A stretch of DNA of 64,000 nucleotides from Bryobacter sp964387685 (GTDB lineage: Bacteria; Acidobacteriota; Terriglobia; Bryobacterales; Bryobacteraceae), in assembly GCA_964387685.1 (NCBI GenBank), contig CAYLXK010000025.1, forward strand, positions 1 through 64,000. Direction: 5' to 3'. The notes beneath the pieces were generated by a model. The model was not told the origin of the DNA. It saw only the letters and a program-made list of their open reading frames with translations, and searched no databases. A program made the position numbers and the translations under genes. Positions 28,260-36,735 of this stretch are shown here, piece after piece (the first letter of the stretch is position 1; each line of letters starts with the position of its first letter).

Positions 28260-28276
28260 ACTCCTATGAAAGGAGT
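28260..28276 (-). promoter_or_regulatory. Hairpin that includes the Shine-Dalgarno of the glycine-zipper gene
   Basis: On the minus strand ACTCCT (28276-28271), a five-base loop TTCAT and AGGAGT (28265-28260) form a perfect 6-bp stem. The AGGAGT arm is the ribosome-binding site for the ATG at 28250. If the stem forms in the mRNA it would hide the RBS, a thermosensor- or attenuator-like arrangement. This is inferred from sequence only. Confidence 0.4.
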
Positions 28277-28382
28277 TGTTGCACTTGGGGACCCAATCGC
28301 TGGAAAGCTTGTAAGTGTTTGAAAATAAGAAGCCCAATGGGACTGCTGCCCCTCTCTAAGGTGCGTAACGCTTTCCTAAGGC

Positions 28383-28724
28383 CTAGTGAGCGGCGAAGTT
28401 TTTGCCTAGGTAGTTTTTACGTCCCCAGAGGTAGAGCACTTTTTTCTGGTATTTGGCCGGGAGAGACGGCAATTTGACGAGCACCTCATTGGCGCTGGAG
28501 GGGGAAAACGCAGAGGCCTTTTCCCAACTCAGCACCGGAGTACGGTGGCCGGAGACGCTAGCCTGCGCCCTTAGGTTCGGCCGCATTAGCTCGTAGGCGA
28601 AGAGGGCGGTGGTGCAAGCCAGCGCGATGGCGCCAAACGACCAAAGCGCTTTTTCGGGCTCTAACACCGCTTGGGCGAGCGTGGCAGCCGGGCCGGACTT
28701 CACGACGATGCGCATGCCAGTCAT
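28383..28724 (-). CDS. Hypothetical protein with one membrane segment
   Basis: 113 residues. A single hydrophobic segment (LWSFGAIALACTTALFAYEL) lies at about 27-46, followed by a basic C-terminal part (LPAKYQKKVLYLWGRKNYLG). I do not recognise a family. It lies 46 bases upstream of an in-frame extension of the glycine-zipper gene on the same strand and may be co-transcribed. The start could also be the second ATG (MRIVV). Confidence 0.45.
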   Translation of the reverse strand: MTGMRIVVKSGPAATLAQAVLEPEKALWSFGAIALACTTALFAYELMRPNLRAQASVSGHRTPVLSWEKASAFSPSSANEVLVKLPSLPAKYQKKVLYLWGRKNYLGKNFAAH

Positions 28725-28813
28725 ATCGCCCAGATAAGGGGAATGCTTTAGGGGCGCTTGATTCTCACGCGACTGTCATTCGGGTGAAAGGGGGCCTGGC
28801 GTAGTCTGGGGGC

Positions 28814-29911
28814 ATGCATCGAATAGTAGTGATGGCAGGCATTGCGTCGGCATTGATGGGGCAGGATGCCCGGCCTTTGCGGATGACGGACCTACAGGTA
28901 ATTGGCAGCCATAACAGCTACCATGTCGGATTGGGCGCGAATGAACTCGCGTATCTGCGCAAGGTGAGTGCCCCCACGGCCGAAGCCCTGGCCTACCGCC
29001 ACCCGCCACTCGAAGAGCAATTAAATGCAGGCGTACGGCAGTTCGAGCTGGACGTGTTTGGAGATATGGAAGGCGGGCTCTTTGCCAATCCTGCGATGCC
29101 CGGCATGCTAGCCAAGGCAGGATCGCCGGTCGATCCAGCCTTTGATCCCGAGGGGAAAATGCGGAAGCCGGGCTTCAAAGTGCTGCATGTGCAGGATCTG
29201 GACTATCGCAGCAGTTGCTTGACGCTGGTGGAGTGCCTGGCGAGCATTCGCAACTGGTCCAAGGCTCATCCTCGGCATCTGCCGATTTACGTCTTGATCG
29301 AAAACAAAGACGGGCGGCCGAGGCCGGAATACATGGTGAAGCCCGAGGAAATCGGCGCGGCGACCATGGACGCATTGGACCGGGAGATTTTGAGCGTATT
29401 TCGCCGCGAGGAGTTGATCACGCCGGACGACGTGCGGCGCGGCATGGCCACGCTAGAGGAAGCCGTTCTGAAGCTAGGTTGGCCGGAGTTGGAGAAGGCC
29501 AGGGGCAAAGTAGTTTTCCTGCTGGACCAGGAGCGCGTAACGAAACTCTACACGGCGGGGCACCCGTCGCTGGAAGGCCGGGTGCTGTTTACCAACGCGA
29601 CGCCGGGGACTCCGGACGCGGCCTTCGTCAAGGTGAACAACTCGCAAAGCGAGGCGATTCCGGCCTTGGTGAAAAAAGGTTATCTGGTGCGGACAATGCT
29701 GGACGGAGGCGCGGCCGCGGTAAAGGCCGGTACCACGACGAAACGCGATGCGGGGCTGGCGAGCGGCGCGCAGCTATTGAGTACCGATTACCCCTTTGGG
29801 TGGAAAGCGGAAGGGTCCGGCTATGCAGTAAAGTTTGAGAAGGGAATTGCTCGCTGCAATCCCCTAGCGGGGGTTTCCTGCCCGGCGGACGCGCTCCAAG
29901 AAGGGCAATAA
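28814..29911 (+). CDS. Calcium-dependent phosphatidylinositol-specific phospholipase C-like protein
   Basis: 365 residues. The start MHRIVVMAGIASALMGQDA is a short signal peptide. Active-site histidines are in VIGSHNSYHVG and LHVQDLDYRSSC, and the metal-binding FELDVFGD and LIENKDGR follow, the order found in the PI-PLC1 family. The fold cleaves phosphodiesters in inositol lipids or related molecules; the bacterial substrate is unknown. The region VLFTNATPGTPDAAFVKVN and the TDYPFG stretch complete the barrel. Confidence 0.8.
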   Translation: MHRIVVMAGIASALMGQDARPLRMTDLQVIGSHNSYHVGLGANELAYLRKVSAPTAEALAYRHPPLEEQLNAGVRQFELDVFGDMEGGLFANPAMPGMLAKAGSPVDPAFDPEGKMRKPGFKVLHVQDLDYRSSCLTLVECLASIRNWSKAHPRHLPIYVLIENKDGRPRPEYMVKPEEIGAATMDALDREILSVFRREELITPDDVRRGMATLEEAVLKLGWPELEKARGKVVFLLDQERVTKLYTAGHPSLEGRVLFTNATPGTPDAAFVKVNNSQSEAIPALVKKGYLVRTMLDGGAAAVKAGTTTKRDAGLASGAQLLSTDYPFGWKAEGSGYAVKFEKGIARCNPLAGVSCPADALQEGQ

Positions 29912-29981
29912 GGAAAGCCGGGCGCACCGGACGGAGAGTGGGCAAAGACGCGATCGGAGGGCGAAGCACGCATATCTGTGT

Positions 29982-30434
29982 ATGGCGACAAAAGCAGTCA
30001 TGGCACGCGAGCCGGAGGATGGACGCCGCAAAGCGAATAGTGGAGACGGCGCCCCGGCGCTCGATTTCGACCTCCCCCTGATATTGGACTCGATATCTCC
30101 GGAGGATGCGTATCGAACAATCCGGCGGGCGAACCGTAGCGCGGCGATTCTCCAGGCCAAGGGATCGGACTACCTGGTCATGGCGAAACACGCTTTCATC
30201 GCCTGGCGCTTTCCGGAGCGGCACGCCGAAATGCAGAAGACTCCGCTCGATCCCGACCAGTTGCAGGTAGTAAACCGGCATGGGGCAACGGCCATCGTGC
30301 GGGTGCTGCAGGAAGCTAAGGCACAGCCGTTCTTTATCTCCCCACCGGCTTGTTACTGTCCCAACGGGCATCCCGGATTTGCGGAGGGGAAGTGCATGCT
30401 TTGCCGCGAAGAGCTGGTGAGCGCGGCGATTTAG
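29982..30434 (+). CDS. Hypothetical protein with C-terminal zinc-ribbon-like motif
   Basis: 150 residues. The N-terminal 100 residues (PLILDSISPEDAYRTIRRAN, then DYLVMAKHAFIAWRFPERHA) show no recognised domain. The C-terminal CYCPNGHPGFAEGKCMLC has the spacing of a small zinc ribbon (CPNGH...CMLC). No signal peptide is visible. It runs convergent with the TPR gene, 9 bases away. I cannot assign a function. Confidence 0.5.
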   Translation: MATKAVMAREPEDGRRKANSGDGAPALDFDLPLILDSISPEDAYRTIRRANRSAAILQAKGSDYLVMAKHAFIAWRFPERHAEMQKTPLDPDQLQVVNRHGATAIVRVLQEAKAQPFFISPPACYCPNGHPGFAEGKCMLCREELVSAAI

Positions 30435-30443
30435 CGGAGCGGG

Positions 30444-32141
30444 CTATTTGCCCCCAAGCTGCCTGGACATGGCGGCGTCCTGTTCGGCCCCGGCCGTATC
30501 GCCCATTTGACGGCGTACGGCCGCGCGGTTGCCATAAGCGTTGGCATAACGGGGATTGATCTTGATGGCTGAAGTGTAATCTGCTTCGGCCTGCTTCCAT
30601 TGGCCAAGCCGCATATAAGCGTAGCCACGTCCATTTAGGGCAATGGCAAAGGTGGGGCGTTGGGCGATGGCTTGGCTAAACATCTCAATGGCTCTGGCAT
30701 AGTCGCCGGCTTGGTTTAACTCCCTGCCGAGAAAATTCAGATTGTCTGGGGAAAGGCCCTGCTGGGAATCGGCGTCCTTTGGGGCCGGTGGCGCGGGCGC
30801 GGGCCTCGTTGCGGGCAAGGAGGCCCGTTGCGGCGGAATCACGGGCTGAGCGGCAGGCTGCACCGGCGCCTGCTTGGGAGGCGCCTGCTGCGGTGCAGTG
30901 GTGGGGGGACCTTTGCGTTCCGCGAGAGTGGTCACGGCGGTGAGGCCGGTGGGCGGAATGGCTGGAGCGGCAGCAGGCGGGGGAGGCGGGGCGGCGCTGG
31001 CGAGCTTGGCGTTCACTTTTTCGAGCACTTCTTTGGCCTCGTCCATACTGGGATCGAGTTCAAGGGCTTTTTCCAGATCGCTCTTAGCCTTCGTGTGATC
31101 GTCGAGCAGGAAGTAGGCGCTACCTCGGGCCAGCCAGGCTTCCGGAAGATTAGGATTCAGTTCGAGCGCCTTGTTGCGATCGGCGAAGCCAAGATCGTGG
31201 CGGCCTAACAAATGATGGACGCCCCCGCGGGCGATGTAGCACTCGGCCATCTTGGGCTGGAGTTCGACGCAGCGATTGCGGTCGGCAAAGCTCAGTTCAT
31301 ACTGTTTCAACTCGGCGTAGGCGGCACCGCGGGCCAGCAGCACACTGATATTGTCGGGCTGGATCTTGAGCGCCTGCGTATAGTCGATGAGGGCGCCCTC
31401 AGGTTGACCCATCTGCTGATAGGCCGCCCCGCGCAGGGTATAGGCCTTCGGGTTTTGGGGCTGTTGGGTGAGCACGTTGGTGAAATCCGGTATCGCGCGC
31501 TCGAATTGGCCCATCTGCCCATAGACGTAGCCGCGTTCGAGAAAGACCTCGGCATAGTCCGGCTTAATCGCCAGCGCGCGGTCGTAGTCCTCGATCGCCT
31601 CGTTGAAGCGACCCATGAGGGTATAAGTGACCCCGCGGTCTTTATAGGGTCCGGGCAGATCGATGCGCAGTTTGATGGCCTTAGTGAAATCTTCGAGGGC
31701 CTTGTCGTATTGCTTAAGCCGGACGTGGGCCACGGCGCGGGAGGAATAGAGATGCGCGGAATCCTGGCCGAAACTCGCGGCTTTGTCGAAATCGCGCAAA
31801 GCGTCTTCGAGCTTATTGGCGCTGGAGAGGATGTCGCCTCGGATCAACCAGGCTTCGCTGTTATTGGGATCCAAGGCGAGTGCGCGGTTCAGATCGGCCG
31901 CGCCGTACTCCGTCTCGCCCAGGAGCCAGCGGATCTTGCCGCGTTCCCGCCAAGCGGCGGCGGCGGCCTGGTCCGCCTCGATGGCTTCCGAGCAGGCCTT
32001 GAAGGCTTCTTCCAACTTTCCCGCGTTCTCTAGTTGAGATGCGCGCTCGAGAGCCTTTTTCGCCCTGGCGGGATCGCCCTTGCTTTGGGCATAGACGGAG
32101 CAGGTGAGCAAGAGAGCACTGAGAAGGTGTAGGGTGCGCAT
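30444..32141 (-). CDS. TPR-repeat protein, exported; last gene of the hpn operon
   Basis: 565 residues from ATG 32141, which begins a signal peptide (MRTLHLLSALLLTCSVYAQ); an in-frame ATG at 32195 would overlap hpnI. About ten tetratricopeptide repeats fill residues 25-390, for example AWLIRGDILSSANKLEDALR. A Pro/Ala-rich linker (about 400-475) follows and then two more TPR units. It is probably periplasmic scaffolding. It begins 10 bases after hpnI and ends the five-gene operon. Confidence 0.8.
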   Translation of the reverse strand: MRTLHLLSALLLTCSVYAQSKGDPARAKKALERASQLENAGKLEEAFKACSEAIEADQAAAAAWRERGKIRWLLGETEYGAADLNRALALDPNNSEAWLIRGDILSSANKLEDALRDFDKAASFGQDSAHLYSSRAVAHVRLKQYDKALEDFTKAIKLRIDLPGPYKDRGVTYTLMGRFNEAIEDYDRALAIKPDYAEVFLERGYVYGQMGQFERAIPDFTNVLTQQPQNPKAYTLRGAAYQQMGQPEGALIDYTQALKIQPDNISVLLARGAAYAELKQYELSFADRNRCVELQPKMAECYIARGGVHHLLGRHDLGFADRNKALELNPNLPEAWLARGSAYFLLDDHTKAKSDLEKALELDPSMDEAKEVLEKVNAKLASAAPPPPPAAAPAIPPTGLTAVTTLAERKGPPTTAPQQAPPKQAPVQPAAQPVIPPQRASLPATRPAPAPPAPKDADSQQGLSPDNLNFLGRELNQAGDYARAIEMFSQAIAQRPTFAIALNGRGYAYMRLGQWKQAEADYTSAIKINPRYANAYGNRAAVRRQMGDTAGAEQDAAMSRQLGGK

Positions 32142-32151
32142 AGATGTATTT

Positions 32152-33261
32152 CTAGCTACGAATGAGTTTCCCATCTTTCGTAAGCCGCAGTACACCGTCC
32201 CGCCAAACTACGGTTGAGCCGGCGACCCCGGCGAGCCAAACGGCGAAGGCCCAGAGGTCCCAGAGTGGGGCGAGAAGAAAGCCGAAGCGGGCCAGCGGGC
32301 TCTTAAGCACTAGCACTCCAGTGGCGAAGGCGTTGAGACAGCGGACAAAGATCAGCGCGGCGGCGATGTAAGGGGCGCCGGCAGCCAAACATAGGATTGC
32401 CCAAAGGCCCGCGTGGGTAATGGGGAGGCCGAGATAGCCATCGCCCCGGGACACGCGGATAGTGCGGGCCCAGCGGACCTGGTGACTCCAGACGCCTTGC
32501 CAGGTGTCGTCGCCAATCGAGGTCTCGACGACTACTTCCGACATATGGGCGTCGAGGCCCAGGGAGGTGATTTTTTTGGCCAATTGGTAGTCGTCGGCAA
32601 GGTAATCGTGGATGGCGCGGAAACCGCCCAAGCGTGCAAGGTCGCTGGCGCGAAAGACCAGAGTGGCACCCAAGCCGAATTCGCGGATACCGACTAAGGG
32701 CGCCACCAGAACGCTAGGAGCAAAGTCAATGGCTACGCCCAGCGATTCCCAACGGGCGGGCCAGGAGTGCCCTCGAGCCCGATACAGCGTGGTAACGAGT
32801 CCAATCTCAGGGTCATCGAGGGGGGCGCTAACCCGTTCCAGGTATCCCGGCGGAACGAGGATGTCGGAATCGCTCACCAACCAATAGGGATAGCGGGCAT
32901 GGGGAGCGAGGTCCTCCAGTACGGCAACTTTGGCGTTGGGCGCTTGGGTGGTGGAGTGGATCCAACGAATTGAGAGGTGCGGGAATTCGGCGGTTAAGCG
33001 CTCAATGACGGGGATAGCGGGATCGTTCGGATTTGCAGCGCCAAAAAGAAGTTCAAAGGGCGCATCGTGCCGCTGCATCGCGTAGGATCGAATGGCTTCC
33101 TCAAAATCGGGGTCGAGGCCCCGAACCGGTTTTAGGATGCTGACCGGGACGGCGTTCCTGCGTGGGCTGGGCGTTCGGGAAAGCTGCCGAAGGGCCGCCG
33201 CAAAGGCGGTGAGTTGATAGGCGGCGGCGATGAGGGCGACGACGCCAAGTAGATAGATCAC
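32152..33261 (-). CDS. hpnI: Hopanoid biosynthesis glycosyltransferase HpnI (ceramide glucosyltransferase family)
   Basis: 369 residues. A first helix (IYLLGVVALIAAAYQLTAF) precedes a GT21-type catalytic domain with VSILKPVRGLDPDFEEAIRS, the SDSDI metal motif, ADDYQLA and the HQVRWARTI (Q/RxxRW) motif, and three or so C-terminal membrane helices. In Burkholderia HpnI attaches N-acetylglucosamine to bacteriohopanetetrol, and HpnK then deacetylates it before HpnJ acts. Its start overlaps the upstream SMR-like gene by four bases (ATGA). No hpnK is present in the window. Confidence 0.85.
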   Translation of the reverse strand: MIYLLGVVALIAAAYQLTAFAAALRQLSRTPSPRRNAVPVSILKPVRGLDPDFEEAIRSYAMQRHDAPFELLFGAANPNDPAIPVIERLTAEFPHLSIRWIHSTTQAPNAKVAVLEDLAPHARYPYWLVSDSDILVPPGYLERVSAPLDDPEIGLVTTLYRARGHSWPARWESLGVAIDFAPSVLVAPLVGIREFGLGATLVFRASDLARLGGFRAIHDYLADDYQLAKKITSLGLDAHMSEVVVETSIGDDTWQGVWSHQVRWARTIRVSRGDGYLGLPITHAGLWAILCLAAGAPYIAAALIFVRCLNAFATGVLVLKSPLARFGFLLAPLWDLWAFAVWLAGVAGSTVVWRDGVLRLTKDGKLIRS

Positions 33262-33608
33262 AGTTCAATCAGGAAGACGCCGGCGGCGACTAGTAGCGCT
33301 CCAGCCCAGCGCCGGCCTCCCACATTTTCTTTAAATAGGGAACGGGCCATCAGGGTTTCCGCGGGGATGGTGAGAGCCGTGGCGGGCACGGCGAAGCTTA
33401 GGTCCGCGACCGCCAACAATTGGGTGAAGCTGAAGAAGCTGAGCGCCATGAACGCGATGGAGGCAAGCAGCCTTCCTTGGCGAAAGAGCCGGGCGAAGAC
33501 GCCTTTTTCGGCGAGGTCGATTTCGCCATGAGTCTTGACGGCGGAGGCTTGGAGAAAATCGACCGCAATGGTGGAGGCGACAATCAGGGCGACCAGGAAC
33601 CACTTCAT
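33258..33608 (-). CDS. SMR/EamA-like small membrane protein 1 (ArnE/ArnF-like)
   Basis: 116 residues with four hydrophobic segments, for example LVALIVASTIAVDFLQAS and VAVADLSFAVPATALTI. The half-size drug/metabolite transporter fold resembles the EmrE group and the ArnE/ArnF lipid flippase subunits. It overlaps hpnI by ATGA at one end and the second small membrane gene by ATGA at the other, so the two are probably made together and work as a pair. The proposed substrate, a hopanoid or its sugar-bearing precursor, is inference from context. Confidence 0.75.
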   Translation of the reverse strand: MKWFLVALIVASTIAVDFLQASAVKTHGEIDLAEKGVFARLFRQGRLLASIAFMALSFFSFTQLLAVADLSFAVPATALTIPAETLMARSLFKENVGGRRWAGALLVAAGVFLIEL

Positions 33609-33991
33609 GAGCTTGCCTTAGGCGGGGTGGAACCCGTTAGCACTGTGCCGCTCAAAATCAGAGCCGTGCCGAACCAGCGCGCGGGACTGATTTGCTCGTC
33701 GTAAACGAAATAGCCGATCAGGGCGTTCAGGACATAGCCGACGCTGGTGACGGGCAGCACGAAGCTCAAGTCAGCCCAGCTGAGTAGAGTGATGCGGGAG
33801 AGCGTCCAGGTGGCCAAGAGGAGAATGCCCAAGGCAACGTAGGGATTCCAGAGGGCGTCGAGCATGGCAATGCCCGTCCATTCTAAATGCAGGGGGTGTT
33901 TCATGCCCCAACTGAGGGCAAGATTGCCAACTACGTTGGCGAGGACCACGAAGGCGGTGAGGAACCAGACGCGCGGGCGGGAAGCGCGCAT
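33605..33991 (-). CDS. SMR/EamA-like small membrane protein 2
   Basis: 128 residues from ATG 33991, which lies four bases after the hpnJ stop; an in-frame ATG at 34045 would overlap hpnJ and add a basic non-membrane stretch. Four hydrophobic segments follow, with WFLTAFVVLANVVGNLALSW first and a later LSFVLPVTSVGYVLNALIGY resembling the EamA core. It is the likely partner of the neighbouring 116-residue protein, forming a heteromeric transporter or flippase. Confidence 0.75.
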   Translation of the reverse strand: MRASRPRVWFLTAFVVLANVVGNLALSWGMKHPLHLEWTGIAMLDALWNPYVALGILLLATWTLSRITLLSWADLSFVLPVTSVGYVLNALIGYFVYDEQISPARWFGTALILSGTVLTGSTPPKASS

Positions 33992-33995
33992 AGAG

Positions 33996-35456
33996 CTAGT
34001 CGCCCGTAGGGGCGTAGCTGGCCTGCGCCTTCTGGTCGGCCACAAATTGCTTGCGCTTCTTACGGAGAGCCAAGTATTCTCGCGCTTCTTTTACGAGGCG
34101 TTTGCGTTCGTCGGTGGAGAAAATGGCCTTCTTTACTACTCGCCAAGCGGCGCGGGGGCGGAAGTAATACTCGCCGTAGAAGCGTTCGACGGAATCGACC
34201 AGTTCGGCGCGGTCGAGGCCTGGATAAACGACCGTCGGCAATTGGTGGCCCGCGTCGTCGGTCATTGAGGCGTCTAACTGGATCAAATTGTTCTTCTCGG
34301 CGTACTCGTAGAACTCGGTACCCGGATAGGGATGCGCGATGGAGACCTGGATGGTTTCGCAATCGAGTTTCTTAGAGAAGTCGATCGTCTCTTGAATGGT
34401 CTGGCGGGTCTCACCGGGCAGGCCAACGATGAAGTCAGCGTGAATCTTCAGGCCCAGATCATGGGCGTTCTTGGTGAAGCGCTCGGCCATGTCGACGGTG
34501 GCGCCCTTTTTGATGTTCTTGAGAATTTGCTGGCTGCCCGATTCATACCCTACGATCATCAGGCGGCAGCCGGCGTCCTTCATGGCGGCGAGGGTTTCGC
34601 GGTCGGTGGTGACACGGCTGGTGCAGCTCCAGGTGAAGTTGATCTTCTTGAGTTCTTTGCAGAGCTCAATCGTGCGCTCCTTCTTGTAGTTGAAGGTGTC
34701 GTCGTCGAAGAAGATTTCCTTCAAGCCCGAGAAATTGTCGAGGGCGTAGCGCACTTCACTGGCAATGTCCTGGGCGGAACGCAGACGCCAACGGTGGCCG
34801 GAATGGGTTTGCGGCCAGAGGCAGAAAGTGCACATAGCCGGACAGCCGCGGGAGGTATAGAAGCTGATGAACGGGTGCAGGAGGAAAGGCACGTTATAGC
34901 GGCGGAAGTCGAGGTCCCGCTTGTAGACTTTGCTCACCCATGGCAGCTCGTCGAGGTTCTCGATGTAGCCGCCCTCAGGGTTGTGCATAAAGCCGCCGTC
35001 CTTGCGGAAGCTGACGCCGGGCAACTCGGCAAGCGGCGTACCCTTGGCATAGTTCACAATCTGGTGGTCGAACTCGCGCCGGACGATGAAGTCAATGGCT
35101 TTGGAGGCGCGCAAGGTCTTCTCCGGCTCGACCGTTACGGGCGGACCGACGAAGCATACCTGCAACTTTGGATTCGAGTCCTTCATCATCTCAGCGATCT
35201 TTACGTCGACATGGAAGCCGGGAGTAGACGTGAACAGAACCAAGAGCTCGAAGTCCCGGGCCATCGCCACAGTGTCTTCAATGGTAATTTTGTGCGGAGG
35301 GGCGTCGACGACTTTCGAGTCGGGCAACATCCCGGCGGGATAACAAAGCCACACGGGGTACCAATAGCTTTCGATTTCGCGGGTGGCAGGCCAACGGGAA
35401 CTAGCTCCCCCGTCAAAGCCTTCAAACGAGGGGGGATTGAGGAAAAGAGTGCGCAT
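33996..35456 (-). CDS. hpnJ: Hopanoid biosynthesis radical SAM protein HpnJ
   Basis: 486 residues. The N-terminal half (PPSFEGFDGGASSR, then SYWYPVWLCYPAGMLP) is the cobalamin-binding-type domain of this family, and the core has the radical SAM iron-sulphur motif SRGCPAMCTFC (CxxxCxxC) followed by the conserved FFDDDTFN. In Burkholderia, HpnJ contracts the glucosamine ring of bacteriohopanetetrol glucosamine to a cyclitol ether. It is the first gene of a tight operon with two SMR-like genes, hpnI and a TPR gene. Identification by sequence is strong; activity here is inferred. Confidence 0.9.
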   Translation of the reverse strand: MRTLFLNPPSFEGFDGGASSRWPATREIESYWYPVWLCYPAGMLPDSKVVDAPPHKITIEDTVAMARDFELLVLFTSTPGFHVDVKIAEMMKDSNPKLQVCFVGPPVTVEPEKTLRASKAIDFIVRREFDHQIVNYAKGTPLAELPGVSFRKDGGFMHNPEGGYIENLDELPWVSKVYKRDLDFRRYNVPFLLHPFISFYTSRGCPAMCTFCLWPQTHSGHRWRLRSAQDIASEVRYALDNFSGLKEIFFDDDTFNYKKERTIELCKELKKINFTWSCTSRVTTDRETLAAMKDAGCRLMIVGYESGSQQILKNIKKGATVDMAERFTKNAHDLGLKIHADFIVGLPGETRQTIQETIDFSKKLDCETIQVSIAHPYPGTEFYEYAEKNNLIQLDASMTDDAGHQLPTVVYPGLDRAELVDSVERFYGEYYFRPRAAWRVVKKAIFSTDERKRLVKEAREYLALRKKRKQFVADQKAQASYAPTGD

Positions 35457-35515
35457 GGAGGATCAGCGGCACTTATCAGTTTAGCAGGCAGTGATGGAGT
35501 GGCCCTTGCATGAAT

Positions 35516-35977
35516 CTAGAAGCGCAAGCCAAACAGGATTTCCACCTGATTTCGTCCCACAGGGAGGCTCCCTTCGGGAAAGCGCGAATAGCGGAACTCC
35601 GGCTCCACTTTTACCAGGAGGGCATTAAAGGTGAGGCCGCCCGCGGCGCTAAAGCCAGACTTGAAATCGCTGGAAGAGACCTTGCGCAGTGTCGCTCCTA
35701 CAGACAGGAACGGCTGAACGGGAAAGGGGCCGATGCGCTTTTTTAGGAGGATCGGTATTTCGTAAACCGCCCGCGTCCCGGTTGGGAAGCGGTAGCGCTT
35801 CAAGAGCAGGCCTGATTCGATGCTGGCGATGAAAGGGATTTTGAACTCCGCGTAGGGCCCGATAGTCAGCGGTGGGGAGGCATCGTCGGTACGAACTGCC
35901 CCGCCTTTCAAGCCAAAGCCGAAAGGGAGTTGGGCGGCCAGGGGTAGGGTCCAGAACAGAAGGAAGACAAGCTTCAT
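35516..35977 (-). CDS. Small outer-membrane beta-barrel-like protein
   Basis: 153 residues. A signal peptide (MKLVFLLFWTLPLAAQ) is followed by alternating hydrophobic and polar strands, ending in the aromatic VEILFGLRF that is typical of outer-membrane barrels (terminal Phe). No family recognised. The ATG overlaps the upstream gene's TGA by one base (TGATG), so the two are translationally coupled. Confidence 0.6.
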   Translation of the reverse strand: MKLVFLLFWTLPLAAQLPFGFGLKGGAVRTDDASPPLTIGPYAEFKIPFIASIESGLLLKRYRFPTGTRAVYEIPILLKKRIGPFPVQPFLSVGATLRKVSSSDFKSGFSAAGGLTFNALLVKVEPEFRYSRFPEGSLPVGRNQVEILFGLRF

Positions 35978-36735
35978 CAGTGACGGGATGCGGAAACGCT
36001 GCTTTTCGTTTCCGTGGCGGGCGAGCTGTCTACGCGTTGCTTAGAGTAAGTAACACTCATCAGCACCTTGCCTACAATTCGCGTGTTGCTCTCCGTAACG
36101 AGACTTTTGTCGAACGCGCGACCGTCTCGAAGTTCGTAATCCCGAGTGAAATCGATGGTCTTAAAGACAACGGAAGGATTGCGGGACAAGCGTCCGGTTT
36201 CCCGCAGGGGAAGGCCGGTCTCTTGATCGAGCCAAAGTTCCCCTTTAAAAAGACCGACTGCGGCCCGGCGGGGCGAAATCTCAAACACATCGGCGCTACG
36301 ATCGGCCAGCATCGAGGTGCGCTTGTGCTTGAAGCGGTAGTTCTGCGGGTTGATGCCAATGCCGGAGGTTTCTGTGCTTTCCTGCTCGGCACTCAGAACC
36401 CGGGCGATGACTTCTTTCTTGATCGTATTGTCGCCTTCGAACTTCTTCACATCGTATTGAACATGCCCAGTGGCAGAAATGCGGCGTTCCACTGTCATCA
36501 CCCCGCTTTTCTTCATGTTGGGGAGGGAAGCCTCGATGCGGGCATCCATGATTAAAGCTAGCCTTTTAGCGGGAATAGCCAAGCGATCCAGGTATTTTTT
36601 CAACACCGGGCCGCCCTCGTCCAGGCTAAGGGGGTCAAACGGCGCATTGGCGCGGCCAGCACCGGCGCTACGGCACGAGGAATACGCGAGGGCGCTCAAC
36701 AGGAGGCAACCTACGGTCCGGTATCGAGCATTCAT
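35977..36735 (-). CDS. Putative exported protein, LolA/RseB-like fold suspected
   Basis: 252 residues. The start MNARYRTVGCLLLSALAYSSCRS is signal-like, with a cysteine in a poor lipobox context. The rest has antiparallel-strand patterns (ERRISATGHVQYDVKKFEGD, GELWLDQETGLPLRETGRL) reminiscent of outer-membrane lipoprotein carrier or RseB-like domains. This assignment is a guess from pattern. It overlaps the metallophosphoesterase by ATGA and the barrel protein by one base, so the three genes form an operon. Confidence 0.5.
   Translation of the reverse strand: MNARYRTVGCLLLSALAYSSCRSAGAGRANAPFDPLSLDEGGPVLKKYLDRLAIPAKRLALIMDARIEASLPNMKKSGVMTVERRISATGHVQYDVKKFEGDNTIKKEVIARVLSAEQESTETSGIGINPQNYRFKHKRTSMLADRSADVFEISPRRAAVGLFKGELWLDQETGLPLRETGRLSRNPSVVFKTIDFTRDYELRDGRAFDKSLVTESNTRIVGKVLMSVTYSKQRVDSSPATETKSSVSASRH

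Noticed and set aside
29628..30371. Minus-strand frame of 247 codons across the phospholipase-like gene and the zinc-ribbon gene
   Set aside because: It is rich in Arg, Pro and Ser and runs through two plausible plus-strand genes.
34332..35513. Plus-strand open frame of 393 codons opposite hpnJ
   Set aside because: The minus strand encodes an intact radical SAM protein; the opposite frame is composition-driven.
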